From contig NZ_KQ040792.1 of NCBI RefSeq assembly GCF_000971965.1, positions 62,001 to 126,000 of the forward strand: 64,000 bases of DNA, given 5' to 3'. Below the pieces are notes generated by a model. That model was given only the letters and a program-made list of their open reading frames with translations. It had not been told where the DNA came from and ran no database searches. This document shows, in pieces, positions 16,907 to 25,286 of the stretch. Within the stretch, counting starts at the first letter, position 1; each line of letters starts with the position of its first letter. This stretch comes from Paenibacillus wulumuqiensis (lineage in GTDB: Bacteria; Bacillota; Bacilli; Paenibacillales; Paenibacillaceae). The position numbers were made by a program, and so were the translations under genes.

Positions 16907-17692
16907 TTGAAAAAAATTATTGCTAGTGCTGGTGTTTGTTTAATGTTGTGTTTGAATGTAGGAATAGTAAATGCTGCCCCGAATACTAAGTTGGAACCAG
17001 AACAGATTGCACAGGAAGTTGTTGAAGATTACTTAACCAATATGAAAAATAAAAACTTTACTGAGGCTATAAAATTAGTAGAAGATTCAAGATATCCAGA
17101 TCAAAATAAACAAATACAAAAATATGAAGACTATAGCGAAGAAACAGATTTTAGCGGTATTAAAGTAATTGATACTACAAAATTAACAGATAAGGATGTT
17201 ATAGTGACAATCAAAGAGCAAGAAGGAAATACAAATTTGAATGTAATCAAAAAAGATAATGAGTGGAAATTAATGCTTGGAGATGGTGATCAGGCTACAA
17301 CACAAGCGTTAAATAATGATACATTTTCTATTACTTCAGCAGTTGATTTTTATGAGCTTAAAGGTCTAACGAATGGAACAATTCTTTACAGTGACAATGC
17401 TTTTTCTGTAGGGGCTTCTAACTCAGCCACTATTAAAGGTTGGCAAAACTCTGGCATAGGAAGTGCAAAAGCTTCATTCCAATATGAAGTTGTACAAGAT
17501 GTATGGAATGGATGGAAACCGTGGAGCGTCCCTGTTACCGTTACAGGAAATATTTCACAAAATAGTACTTCTGATTGGTATACAAGAAGTTTCAATGGTA
17601 TACCTGCAGGAAGTAACTATCATATTAAATTCACTGGAAAAACACCAAATAATTTCCCTGCTGATGGTGCAGGAAATGTATATGTAAATTAA
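16907..17692 (+). CDS. Secreted two-domain protein, function unknown
   Basis: A 261-residue exported protein. I chose the TTG start because AGGAG lies nine bases ahead of it; the in-frame ATG three codons earlier directly abuts AGGAG with no spacer. The signal peptide KKIIASAGVCLMLCLNVGIV ends at about VNAA. Residues 28-130 are charged and helical, with the layout of a small NTF2-like or DUF4878-like domain (VVEDYLTNMKNKNFTEAIKLV). The rest is beta-rich with aromatic and Gly/Asn turns, perhaps a ligand-binding sandwich. The gene is AT-rich and followed by a small membrane-protein gene. Confidence 0.7.
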   Translation: MKKIIASAGVCLMLCLNVGIVNAAPNTKLEPEQIAQEVVEDYLTNMKNKNFTEAIKLVEDSRYPDQNKQIQKYEDYSEETDFSGIKVIDTTKLTDKDVIVTIKEQEGNTNLNVIKKDNEWKLMLGDGDQATTQALNNDTFSITSAVDFYELKGLTNGTILYSDNAFSVGASNSATIKGWQNSGIGSAKASFQYEVVQDVWNGWKPWSVPVTVTGNISQNSTSDWYTRSFNGIPAGSNYHIKFTGKTPNNFPADGAGNVYVN

Positions 17693-17756
17693 TGATTTCT
17701 AAATTATTAATATTAAACATAGGTTGTGTGTATTATTTTTAGAAGGGAGGGAGAGC

Positions 17757-17996
17757 ATGAAAATAAGTATTAAAATTTTAATGTTACTTGTAGGTGTCTA
17801 TTTAATATTTCAAGGTATAGATATACTTACAACAACTGCTCGTGGAGAATCGATTTATAGAGTAGGTATATTAATACCAGCTCAAGATAGAAGTCTATCG
17901 ATTTATGGTTCGACTTTTCTCTTTATTGGAGCATTATTAATTTCTATTCCTTTTCTTTCGAAATTTGTCTTTAAGTTTTGGAGTAGAAGTTTTTAA
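17757..17996 (+). CDS. Small two-helix membrane protein
   Basis: A 79-residue protein with two hydrophobic segments (about 5-25 and 48-70) joined by a polar extracytoplasmic loop. It starts at the ATG behind GGGAGGGAG. It follows the secreted protein by 64 bases on the same strand and shares its low GC, so they may form one unit ended by the terminator at 18022-18067. I recognise no family. Confidence 0.65.
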   Translation: MKISIKILMLLVGVYLIFQGIDILTTTARGESIYRVGILIPAQDRSLSIYGSTFLFIGALLISIPFLSKFVFKFWSRSF

Positions 17997-18021
17997 AGGA
18001 GTATAGTTTATATAATTTTAT

Positions 18022-18067
18022 AGTGTATCTTATAGTACTTAACTAGTATTATAAGATACACTTTTTT
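18022..18067 (+). terminator. Terminator after the small membrane-protein gene
   Basis: 13-bp perfect stem (18022-18034 with 18050-18062) followed by T6. Confidence 0.88.
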
Positions 18068-18119
18068 AATTTATGTATAGTTTTCACAAAATGGATAAAT
18101 ATTTTCGTGCACTCTTTGA

Positions 18120-18306
18120 TGCAAACGGTTGCATAAATCACAAGATAATACTATAATAACTTATAATTTCATAGCCAATGCTTCATGTTTTCCATTGCCT
18201 GTTTCTACACTGTTATCCCAGGAAGCCTGGTAAACCGCAATTAGTTACACTTTAGCTTACATAGTTTACTGAAAACCCTTACTTTGGCTTTTGAGCAAAC
18301 GATTGC
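18120..18306. promoter_or_regulatory. Two LacI/CcpA-type boxes upstream of the sugar MFS gene
   Basis: TGCAAACGGTTGCA (18120-18133) and GCAAACGATTGC (18295-18306) share the GCAAACGxTTGC pattern used by LacI-family regulators such as MalR and, less exactly, by CcpA. They lie 257 and 84 bases before the transporter start, a spacing that would allow looping. No LacI-family gene is in the window. The remainder of the region shows no gene. Confidence 0.55.
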
Positions 18307-18376
18307 GCAAAACAGCGTCTTGGCCATCACCGATGAAGAACAGCAACAATCTATTGAATCGGATTAGGAGGATATT

Positions 18377-19738
18377 ATGTTAGCAGAAAAGATGAATAAA
18401 AGTAACAACAATGGTGTCCGACAGCACTTGCCCAAGCTGCCCCTTCATATGATCTGGATGATCAGCTTTGGATTTTTGGGTGTGCAGATGGCGTTCTCTT
18501 TGCAAAGTTCCAATATGGGCCGTATTTTTCAGACGATTGGTGCAGATCCGCATAGTCTTGGTTTCTTCTTTATTCTGCCGCCGCTGGCAGGGTTGATTGT
18601 ACAGCCGCTCGTCGGGTACTTCTCGGACCGGACCTGGATGCCAAGGCTCGGACGTCGTATACCTTATCTGCTGATGGGCGCCATTGTGGCGGTTATCGTG
18701 ATGTGTCTGCTGCCGAACTCGGGCAGCTTCGGATTTGGTCCGATGGCGGCACTGACATTTGGTGCGATCACGATTTTGTTTATGGATGTATCGTCCAATG
18801 TAGCGATGCAGCCGTTCAAGATGATGGTCGGCGACATGGTCAATGAAGAGCAAAAAGGGTTTGCTTATTCGATCCAGAGCTTTCTGTCCAACAGCGGTGC
18901 GGTAATCGCCTGTATCTTCCCATTCCTGCTGACGATGCTGGGCGTCTCCAATAGTGCACCTCCGGGTGTCGTTCCGCAGTCTGTTGTTATCTCCTTCTAT
19001 GTCGGAGCGATTGTTCTGATTGTGTGCAGTCTGTTCACGGTATTCAAAGTAAGAGAGTATACACCTGCCGAGTATGCTGCCTACCACGGTATCACGGAGG
19101 AAGACAGCAAAAACAAAGCAGGCATGATGAGTCTGCTGCGCAGCGCGCCAAGAGTATTCTGGACGGTATCCCTGGTGCAGCTGTTCTGCTGGATGGGATT
19201 CCAGTATCTGTGGACATACGGTACGGGAGCTGTCGCTGCCAACGTATGGAATACAGCCGATCCTTCCAGTGCGGCGTATCAGGAAGCGGGTAACTGGTTT
19301 GGTATTCTGTCGGCTGTTCAATCTGTCGCAGCGGTACTCTGGTCACTCGTACTCGCGAATATGTCCAACAACAAGCGCAAAAGCTGGTATGCACTCAGCC
19401 TGATCCTGGGCGGCGCAGGCTTTGCCTCGGTGTTCTTCATTCATCACCAGGGGGCGCTGATTGTGTCGTTCCTGCTGATCGGTATTGCCTGGGCGGCGAT
19501 GATGACCTTCCCATTCACCATGCTGACGAATGCACTGTCCGGTGAAAATATGGGTACGTATCTCGGTCTGTTCAACGGCAGTATCTGTCTGCCGCAGATT
19601 ATCGCTTCCTGTCTGAGCTTTGCGCTGTTCCCGCTGCTCGGTTCCTCGATGCCGGTGATGATTCTGATTTCGGGTATTTTGCTGGTGATCGGGGCATTTA
19701 CAGTAGCTACGATCAAGGAAACGTATGCGACAAGATAA
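18377..19738 (+). CDS. SLC45-type MFS sugar transporter
   Basis: A 453-residue carrier with twelve predicted membrane helices. GYFSDRTWMPRLGRRIPYLLMG after helix 2-3 is the MFS signature in the form seen in the sucrose/maltose (SLC45, GPH-like) branch. Such proteins import disaccharides with protons. AGGAGG precedes the ATG. No phosphorylase or glucosidase gene is adjacent, so the substrate is a guess; the LacI/MalR-like boxes upstream favour maltose or a related glucoside. A terminator follows, so it is transcribed alone. Confidence 0.83.
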   Translation: MLAEKMNKSNNNGVRQHLPKLPLHMIWMISFGFLGVQMAFSLQSSNMGRIFQTIGADPHSLGFFFILPPLAGLIVQPLVGYFSDRTWMPRLGRRIPYLLMGAIVAVIVMCLLPNSGSFGFGPMAALTFGAITILFMDVSSNVAMQPFKMMVGDMVNEEQKGFAYSIQSFLSNSGAVIACIFPFLLTMLGVSNSAPPGVVPQSVVISFYVGAIVLIVCSLFTVFKVREYTPAEYAAYHGITEEDSKNKAGMMSLLRSAPRVFWTVSLVQLFCWMGFQYLWTYGTGAVAANVWNTADPSSAAYQEAGNWFGILSAVQSVAAVLWSLVLANMSNNKRKSWYALSLILGGAGFASVFFIHHQGALIVSFLLIGIAWAAMMTFPFTMLTNALSGENMGTYLGLFNGSICLPQIIASCLSFALFPLLGSSMPVMILISGILLVIGAFTVATIKETYATR

Positions 19739-19788
19739 ACTGGACCATAGTCCAATAAATAGATAATCGTTAACCTGGGATTATAGGC

Positions 19789-19829
19789 AGGACGGGAAGA
19801 GAGAATCCATCTCCTCCCGTCCTTTTTTT
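19789..19829 (+). terminator. Terminator after the sugar MFS gene
   Basis: AGGACGGGA (19789-19797) pairs with TCCCGTCCT (19815-19823), followed by T6. Confidence 0.92.
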
Positions 19830-19867
19830 ATGGGCAGCCAAGGCCGATTAGCGGCGTATTCAATCGA

Positions 19868-19896
19868 TTTACATATAATTACTTTAATGTTAGTAT
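19868..19896 (+). promoter_or_regulatory. Promoter of the Mef-like efflux gene
   Basis: TTTACA (19868-19873) and TAGTAT (19891-19896) are 17 bases apart. The position gives a leader RNA of about 255 bases that contains a short peptide and a terminator. Confidence 0.7.
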
Positions 19897-19928
19897 GAAG
19901 CCATCGGATTGAAGGGAGGATGCGATCA

Positions 19929-19955
19929 ATGACTCACTCCATGCGTTTACAATAA
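19929..19955 (+). CDS. Regulatory leader peptide MTHSMRLQ of the Mef-like gene
   Basis: An 8-codon reading frame starting with ATG nine bases after AAGGGAGG and ending at TAA. Its first seven residues equal those of the ErmD leader (MTHSMRLR...), and its length and shape equal the MefA leader (MTASMRLR, stop), as I recall both. Those peptides stall macrolide-bound ribosomes at the Arg-Leu-Arg motif and thereby switch on resistance genes. Here the last residue is Gln (CAA) instead of Arg, which removes the A-site arginine of the motif. The peptide is followed by about 130 bases and a terminator that precede the exporter. Identity as a leader is well supported; whether it arrests ribosomes is open. 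Confidence 0.85.
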   Translation: MTHSMRLQ

Positions 19956-20085
19956 GCACCCGAAAAAAAGAATTCCCTGTTCAGGCGGGCTTTTTTGAGA
20001 TGCTTATGTTTACGTATATGGAGATTGCTCGCAATCCGGATGGCTGTACCCTGTGTTGTCCTGTTGTGTTCCTGTACGTCATATG

Positions 20086-20125
20086 AGCAGATCCTGGCCC
20101 TTGGTAGGCTTTGATCTGCTTTTTG
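20086..20125 (+). terminator. Attenuator terminator in the Mef-like leader RNA
   Basis: AGCAGATC (20086-20093) pairs with GATCTGCT (20113-20120), the loop adds CCT/AGG pairs, and T5 follows. It lies 35 bases before the exporter start, so it should stop transcription unless an alternative fold forms. An earlier GGAGATTGCTC (about 20020-20030) could pair with its 5' arm as an antiterminator. Confidence 0.8.
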
Positions 20126-20159
20126 TTGTTTGGAATGTACAGAAAAGGAGAGGGTATCA

Positions 20160-21389
20160 TTGAAGTATGACAACTGGCAAAGGAAATTTGCACTGATCTT
20201 TAGCGGGCAGATTTTCTCGATTCTGACTTCGTCCATGGTTCAATTCGCTATTATCTGGCATCTGACAGAAAAGACGGGATCGGCTACCGTGCTGATGATA
20301 GCGGGATTGGTCGGATTTATGCCGCAGGCGCTGCTCGGTCCGTTCATCGGGGTCTGGCTGGACCGGTGGAACCGCAAGCTGACCATGATTGTGTCAGACA
20401 GCATGATCGCGGTCTCCAGTCTGGTGCTGGGTCTCTATTATATATGGGGAGAACCGAGCCTGTGGGTCGTGTATGTCGTTTTATTTATCCGCTCGGCAGC
20501 GTCTTCTTTTCATGGGCCTTCCTTTCAGGCGGCTATTCCGCTGATCGCACCGGAGGACCAGCTGACCCGGGTGGCAGGTTGGCATCAGCTGGTCTTCTCC
20601 GCTTCCAGCGTGCTCGGTCCGGCGCTGGGCATTGCGGTCTACTCGGCATCTTCGCTCGGAACGCTGCTATTGCTTGATGTGGTGGGGGCGCTGATCGCCA
20701 ATGCGCTGCTGCTAATGGTTCGTATTGATCAGCCCAGGCTGGAGATCCGGGAGACGCCTTCTTTTCGGCAGGAGTTCGTGCTGGGCTGGCGGACATTGAT
20801 CTCGAATAAAGCGATTGTGACGATCACGATTGCCATGGCGGTGTTCAGTGTGGTCTTCATGCCGCTGGCGATGCTGTTTCCGCTGATGACGCTTGCGCAT
20901 TTTGGCCGCGGAGGATACAGTGCCAGTTTGATTGAGGCAGTATTTGGCATCGGCATGATTTTGGGCAGTATGATGCTGTCGGTACTCGCCTCCAAATGGA
21001 AAGACTCCACGTATATCAGCCTCAGCCTGGGCATTATCGGCATTACCTGTATGCTGAGCGGCATGCTCGGGAGCAGTGCATTCTGGGGATTTGCGGTGCT
21101 GTCCTTTTTGATGGGAGCTGCAGCTCCGTTATTCAATGGGCCGTATATGGCAATGATCCAGAAAGCGTACGAACTCGAGACGCTGGGACGGGTGCTCTCG
21201 CTCATTACGAGTATCGCTCTGCTGTGCTCACCGATCGGAATGGCGCTGGCGGGACCGGTCGTGGAGCGGTTTGGAGTACAGACCTGGTTTTTCTGGTCGG
21301 GTATTATTGTGGCAGTCGTCGGGGGCGTCATGTTTATCCGGTTTTACCGTGAACCTCAGCGGGGTGAAGAAAATCAGGTGCTGGAATAA
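20160..21389 (+). CDS. Mef-like MFS drug (macrolide-type) exporter
   Basis: A 409-residue transporter with twelve predicted helices. The N-terminus KYDNWQRKFALIFSGQIFSI and the segment WHLTEKTGSATVLMIAGLVG closely recall Mef(A)/Mef(E) macrolide exporters, as does GVWLDRWNRKLTMI after helix 2. The start is TTG, set by AAAGGAGAGGG; the ATG ten codons earlier lacks a binding site. The upstream leader peptide and attenuator are of the macrolide-inducible class, which independently supports a drug substrate. No msr-type ABC-F gene is adjacent; the ABC-F gene of this window is 10 kb away. Confidence 0.82.
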   Translation: MKYDNWQRKFALIFSGQIFSILTSSMVQFAIIWHLTEKTGSATVLMIAGLVGFMPQALLGPFIGVWLDRWNRKLTMIVSDSMIAVSSLVLGLYYIWGEPSLWVVYVVLFIRSAASSFHGPSFQAAIPLIAPEDQLTRVAGWHQLVFSASSVLGPALGIAVYSASSLGTLLLLDVVGALIANALLLMVRIDQPRLEIRETPSFRQEFVLGWRTLISNKAIVTITIAMAVFSVVFMPLAMLFPLMTLAHFGRGGYSASLIEAVFGIGMILGSMMLSVLASKWKDSTYISLSLGIIGITCMLSGMLGSSAFWGFAVLSFLMGAAAPLFNGPYMAMIQKAYELETLGRVLSLITSIALLCSPIGMALAGPVVERFGVQTWFFWSGIIVAVVGGVMFIRFYREPQRGEENQVLE

Positions 21390-21532
21390 GTAGGGTATAA
21401 ATGCGGTATAAGCACCCATATCATTATATAGGGCATGTGTAACTTTTTTCACGGATGGATTGCTTCCATGGCTGGTAATATGGTAGCATAGCAATACCGT
21501 TTTATTAACTTCATACATTCAAGGGCTATGAT

Positions 21533-21737
21533 TGCTATGGATCACACTATAGCAGGAGCAGCTTCTGGAGAGATCGCGGATTGACCGCGGCGCCGAAGGG
21601 TTCACAATCTCAGGCAAAAGGACAGAAGAGTACCGAATATATATTTGTCATGCAGATGATCGTTATCGGCAGGGCAGGTATTATATTTTGATATTCTTGT
21701 GCACCGGGAGATTGGATGACATCCAGTCTCTTTTTTT
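21533..21737 (+). promoter_or_regulatory. Glycine riboswitch (single aptamer) with terminator
   Basis: The aptamer core shows GGAGAGA (21568), GCGCCGAAGGG (21590) and TCTCAGGCAAAAGGAC (21608), the conserved elements of the glycine riboswitch. P1 is CTTCTG (21562-21567) with CAGAAG (21623-21628). No second aptamer follows. A 6-bp hairpin just upstream (21533-21538 with 21549-21554) may be the partial 'ghost' aptamer reported for single-aptamer forms. The expression platform is a terminator, GAGATTGGAT (21708) with ATCCAGTCTC (21721-21730) and T7. It controls the downstream permease, which fits a glycine/D-alanine/D-serine carrier. On or off behaviour cannot be decided by eye. Confidence 0.92.
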
Positions 21738-21803
21738 ATGGCTTTTTGAGCCGGTTTGATAAATTTGAATGCATGTATTGCAGGGATCTAGGGGGAAACT
21801 AAC

Positions 21804-23180
21804 ATGGCACAGACAGAATTAAAAAGAGAACTTGCCAACCGGCATGTCCAGTTGATTGCGATCGGGGGAACGATCGGAACGGGGCTGTTTCTCGGTTCGG
21901 GCAAGGCGATTGAAAAGGCAGGTCCATCGATTATTATCACGTATCTGATCGTCGGTATGGCTATCTTTTTCGTGATGAGGGGACTGGGTGAGCTGCTGCT
22001 CTCCAAAGCGGGCTACCAGTCGTTCACGGATATTGCCGAAGATTATCTGGGACCGCGGGCGGCCTTCATTACCGGCTGGACGTACTGGTTCTGCTGGATT
22101 ATGACCGCGATGGCCGATGTGATCGCGGTGGGGGTGTATGTGCAGTACTGGCTCGATATTCCGCAGTGGATACCGGCCGTGATCTGCCTGATTATTCTGC
22201 TGGGGCTCAATCTGATGACGGTCAAGAACTTTGGGGAGCTCGAATTCTGGTTTGCCTTGATCAAGGTCATTACTATTCTGGCGCTGATCGGGCTCGGGAT
22301 TGTGCTGCTGATCATGGGCTTCCAGACCGACGCAGGCTCGGTAACGGTTCGTAATCTGTGGGAGCACGGCGGGATCTTCCCGAACGGAGTCACCGGCTTC
22401 CTGTTCTCGTTCCAGATGGTTGTCTTCGCCTATGTCGGCGTGGAGCTGGTCGGTGTCTCGGCAGCAGAGACGGCCAACCCGGAGAAAAGTATCCCTTCGG
22501 CGATCAACAAGATTCCGCTGCGCATTCTGTTCTTCTACGTCGGCGCACTGTTCGTGCTGCTGTGCATTAACCCATGGACACAGCTCAGCCCGTCGGAAAG
22601 TCCGTTCGTGCGTACCTTTACTCTGGTCGGGATTCCGGTAGCGGCAGGTATTATCAACTTTGTCGTATTGACGTCGGCGGCATCCGCATGCAACAGCGGT
22701 ATGTTCTCGACCAGCCGGATTCTGTATAATCTGAGCCGCAAAGGACAGGCTCCCGAACGCTTCGGCCAGCTGAACCGCAATCATGTGCCGAGCAGCTCGC
22801 TGTTCGTATCCACACTCGTGATCTCCGGCGGCGCACTGCTGAGCAAGCTGATTCCGGGGCAGGCTTTTGAAATTGTGACGACCATCAGTGCGATCTGCTT
22901 TATCTGGGTATGGGGCGTTATTCTCGTCTGTCATATCCGGTACAAAAGAAGCCGCCGCGATCTGCACAATGCGTCCAAGTTCAAAGCTCCTTTTACCCCT
23001 TTTATCAACTATGTGGTACTGGCGCTGTTCGCGGCGATTCTGGTCATTATGCTGATCGCGGACGAGACACGCCCGGCACTGCTGTGTACACCGCTGTGGT
23101 TCATTCTGCTGCTCGTGCTGTATTCACTGCGCAGTCGTAAAGTAAAGCGCAGCAGAGAGAGCCAGGTGACCAATCCGTGA
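21804..23180 (+). CDS. cycA: CycA-like D-alanine/D-serine/glycine permease
   Basis: A 458-residue amino-acid permease of the APC superfamily with twelve helices. The opening ELANRHVQLIAIGGTIGTGLFLGSGKAI carries the GTIGTGLF substrate-binding loop; the GELLLSK and AYVGVELVGVSAAET segments match the CycA/YtnA/AnsP branch. The glycine riboswitch directly upstream is strong independent evidence that the substrate includes glycine. It imports small amino acids with protons. A TetR-family gene follows 130 bases later on the same strand with no visible terminator between. Confidence 0.88.
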   Translation: MAQTELKRELANRHVQLIAIGGTIGTGLFLGSGKAIEKAGPSIIITYLIVGMAIFFVMRGLGELLLSKAGYQSFTDIAEDYLGPRAAFITGWTYWFCWIMTAMADVIAVGVYVQYWLDIPQWIPAVICLIILLGLNLMTVKNFGELEFWFALIKVITILALIGLGIVLLIMGFQTDAGSVTVRNLWEHGGIFPNGVTGFLFSFQMVVFAYVGVELVGVSAAETANPEKSIPSAINKIPLRILFFYVGALFVLLCINPWTQLSPSESPFVRTFTLVGIPVAAGIINFVVLTSAASACNSGMFSTSRILYNLSRKGQAPERFGQLNRNHVPSSSLFVSTLVISGGALLSKLIPGQAFEIVTTISAICFIWVWGVILVCHIRYKRSRRDLHNASKFKAPFTPFINYVVLALFAAILVIMLIADETRPALLCTPLWFILLLVLYSLRSRKVKRSRESQVTNP

Positions 23181-23310
23181 GGATCGCTGCCGCAATATAA
23201 GATTGAGGCACAGGAGCAGGAATAGTATAATAGATCAGATATACAGAGCGGGATGGACCGGTTATGAAAGTACAGGTGACCATTCATTTGGCGGAAGGAG
23301 GGAGATCACG

Positions 23311-23925
23311 ATGAACGATAACACAGCAGATTCGGCAGAAAGCACAGAATCCCATCCACCCCAGCCGCGGCGTGTACGGGCAGATGCTCAGCGCAATATC
23401 GATTCCCTGCTGCAGGCGGCGATGACGGTATTTGCGAATTCGGGAGTGGATGCTCCGGTACGAGAGATTGCCGAGCAGGCCGGTGTCGGTGTGGGGACGG
23501 TGTATCGCCATTTTCCCCAGCGTTCGAATCTGATTGAAGCGGTCTTTCGTCAGGAGGTCGATGCCTGTGCCGATGCGGCAGAGGAGCTGTCCGCACAGTA
23601 TGAGCCGGGTGAAGCATTGTCACGGTGGATGCAGCGATATGTGGACTTTATCGCAGCCAAGCGCGGACTGGCGGCAGCTCTGCATTCAGGTGATCCGGCA
23701 TATGAGATGCTGCCGGCCTATTTTGACAAGCGGCTCAAGCCGGCGCTGGTCAGTCTGCTGGACAAGGCGGCTGCGGCCGGTGAAGTGACTGCAGATGCAG
23801 AGCCGAATGATCTGCTGCGAGCGGTTGCGAGTCTCTGTGCAGCAGGTCCCAAGGACGATCCAAGGCAGGCACGGCAAATGGTCGCGCTGCTCGTGGACGG
23901 ACTGCGCTACCGGGCAAACCGGTAA
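23311..23925 (+). CDS. TetR/AcrR-family transcriptional regulator
   Basis: A 204-residue protein with an N-terminal helix-turn-helix: RNIDSLLQAAMTVFANSGVDAPVREIAEQAGVGVGTVYRHFPQRSNLIEA, the diagnostic TetR block (about residues 27-75). The C-terminal half is helical and binds an unknown ligand. The start is the ATG after GGAGGGAG rather than an upstream ATG in the same frame. It is convergent with an alpha/beta hydrolase gene whose promoter carries two 13-bp palindromes of a size typical of TetR operators, so that hydrolase is a plausible target. This is inference. Confidence 0.88.
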   Translation: MNDNTADSAESTESHPPQPRRVRADAQRNIDSLLQAAMTVFANSGVDAPVREIAEQAGVGVGTVYRHFPQRSNLIEAVFRQEVDACADAAEELSAQYEPGEALSRWMQRYVDFIAAKRGLAAALHSGDPAYEMLPAYFDKRLKPALVSLLDKAAAAGEVTADAEPNDLLRAVASLCAAGPKDDPRQARQMVALLVDGLRYRANR

Positions 23926-24270
23926 GCTGGTGAATTCCGTTTGCTACCGGAGTAGTTGTGTATGAATGATTTGTTTAATAAATGATTTGTTTATTATAGA
24001 AGAAACACCATTTTACCCATTAAAAAGCAGCAGGACTCACACATGTTCCTGCTGCTCTAATTTCCATATCAGATAGAAAAGGAAGCCATGCGCATGGCTT
24101 CCTTTTTTGCTGCAGATGAATTGAAAGTTCTGCTCTGGTCGAAGTGGAACTTCTGCTATAGCTGCTGCATAGAGCATTCAGTTACTGATCACGAGGATTC
24201 TCCGGCTGACTACTGCATTCATACTACATTCATAAGGCAGTGAAATAGACCAAATTGTATCATAAATGCC
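23926..24270. terminator. Convergent terminator region between the TetR and hydrolase genes
   Basis: Two hairpins: AGCAGCAGGA (24026-24035) with TCCTGCTGCT (24047-24056), and a longer stem at 24077-24108 centred on GCGC and flanked by A4 and T6. They serve the two convergent genes. Nothing else was recognised here. Confidence 0.85.
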
Positions 24271-25212
24271 TTACTTGGATTCAATGCGACCCATCGGGCT
24301 GTCGCTCTCGGCCAAATCCGTCTTGGCGGCTTCCCAGGCTGGATCTCCTGCGTACAGCTGGCTGCGCAGATACGCCCAGGTGAGCTGCTGCACCACTGCC
24401 ACCCGTTCCGGACTCTCATCGGTCGTCTCGGCAACATCATAGCCCGATACACCGCCAAGTCCATGCCCGGCATCGAACAGGGTAAGCAGATCTTTGGGTC
24501 CTGGAGCGAGGAAGTATGGATCGGTATGCCAGTCGGGACCTATAACGGTCAGATGGCGGGAATCATCCTGGTCACCGGCTACGACCAGTGCCGGTATCTT
24601 CATCCCGGAGAAATGCATGGTGGAGAAAAAAGGATAATTTTTCTTCGTAAATTCGCTGAGTGCATCGCCGCCTCGGCCGGGTGCCGCAAGCAGAATCCCT
24701 GCCTTGATCCGGGGTTCGGTCAGATTCACGTCGGTTCCATCTATCGGATCGGTGAGACTGGCGCCGAGCAGCAGGCTGATCGTATTCCCGCCCATGGAGT
24801 GTCCGGCTGCAGCGACCCGGCTATGATCCAGACGCCCGGAGAGCTGCGGAACAGTGGATTCGATCACATCCAGATGGTCGAGAATATGCGTCATATCCTG
24901 GGCACGTGAACGCCAGTACATCGGTGCTTCGGGATGATTCGAACCAAGATTCAGCGTCCGGGAACTGAGATGGGTCGGCTGGATAACAACAAAGCCATGG
25001 GCTGCCCAGAAATTAACAAGCGGCGCATATCCATTCAGGGAAGACAGGTGATTGGAAGGCCCCTGCCCGTGCGAAAGCAGAATAATGGGCAGATTGTCAC
25101 CGATTGCAGGTGCAGTTACTTTCATATTCAAATCGACAGGACGGCCGGGAACAGGAAGCACGAGCGGACTGTAAGAGAGAATGGGAGCAGGGGCACGCAT
25201 TGGAATGTTCAT
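24271..25212 (-). CDS. Alpha/beta hydrolase (PAF-acetylhydrolase/chlorophyllase-like)
   Basis: A 313-residue cytoplasmic hydrolase. The oxyanion region LPIILLSHGQGPSNH, nucleophile elbow AAAGHSMGGNT, acid in VVAGDQDDSR and histidine in FDAGHGLGG give a full Ser-Asp-His triad. The natural ester substrate is unknown. AAGGAG precedes the ATG at about 11 bases. Its promoter region contains two GGAAC-N3-GTTCC palindromes, one filling the -35/-10 spacer, so the gene is almost certainly under a repressor, perhaps the neighbouring TetR protein. Confidence 0.82.
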   Translation of the reverse strand: MNIPMRAPAPILSYSPLVLPVPGRPVDLNMKVTAPAIGDNLPIILLSHGQGPSNHLSSLNGYAPLVNFWAAHGFVVIQPTHLSSRTLNLGSNHPEAPMYWRSRAQDMTHILDHLDVIESTVPQLSGRLDHSRVAAAGHSMGGNTISLLLGASLTDPIDGTDVNLTEPRIKAGILLAAPGRGGDALSEFTKKNYPFFSTMHFSGMKIPALVVAGDQDDSRHLTVIGPDWHTDPYFLAPGPKDLLTLFDAGHGLGGVSGYDVAETTDESPERVAVVQQLTWAYLRSQLYAGDPAWEAAKTDLAESDSPMGRIESK

Positions 25213-25286
25213 GGTCAGGGTAATCTCCTTTTGGACATCGAATGATGGCTGTCGCTGTCTGGATGCAGTATGTATATTTTTTAAGC

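Noticed and set aside
18245-18367. Short frame ending just before the sugar MFS gene
   Set aside because: Reads somewhat protein-like but has no start codon with a binding site and overlaps a regulatory box.
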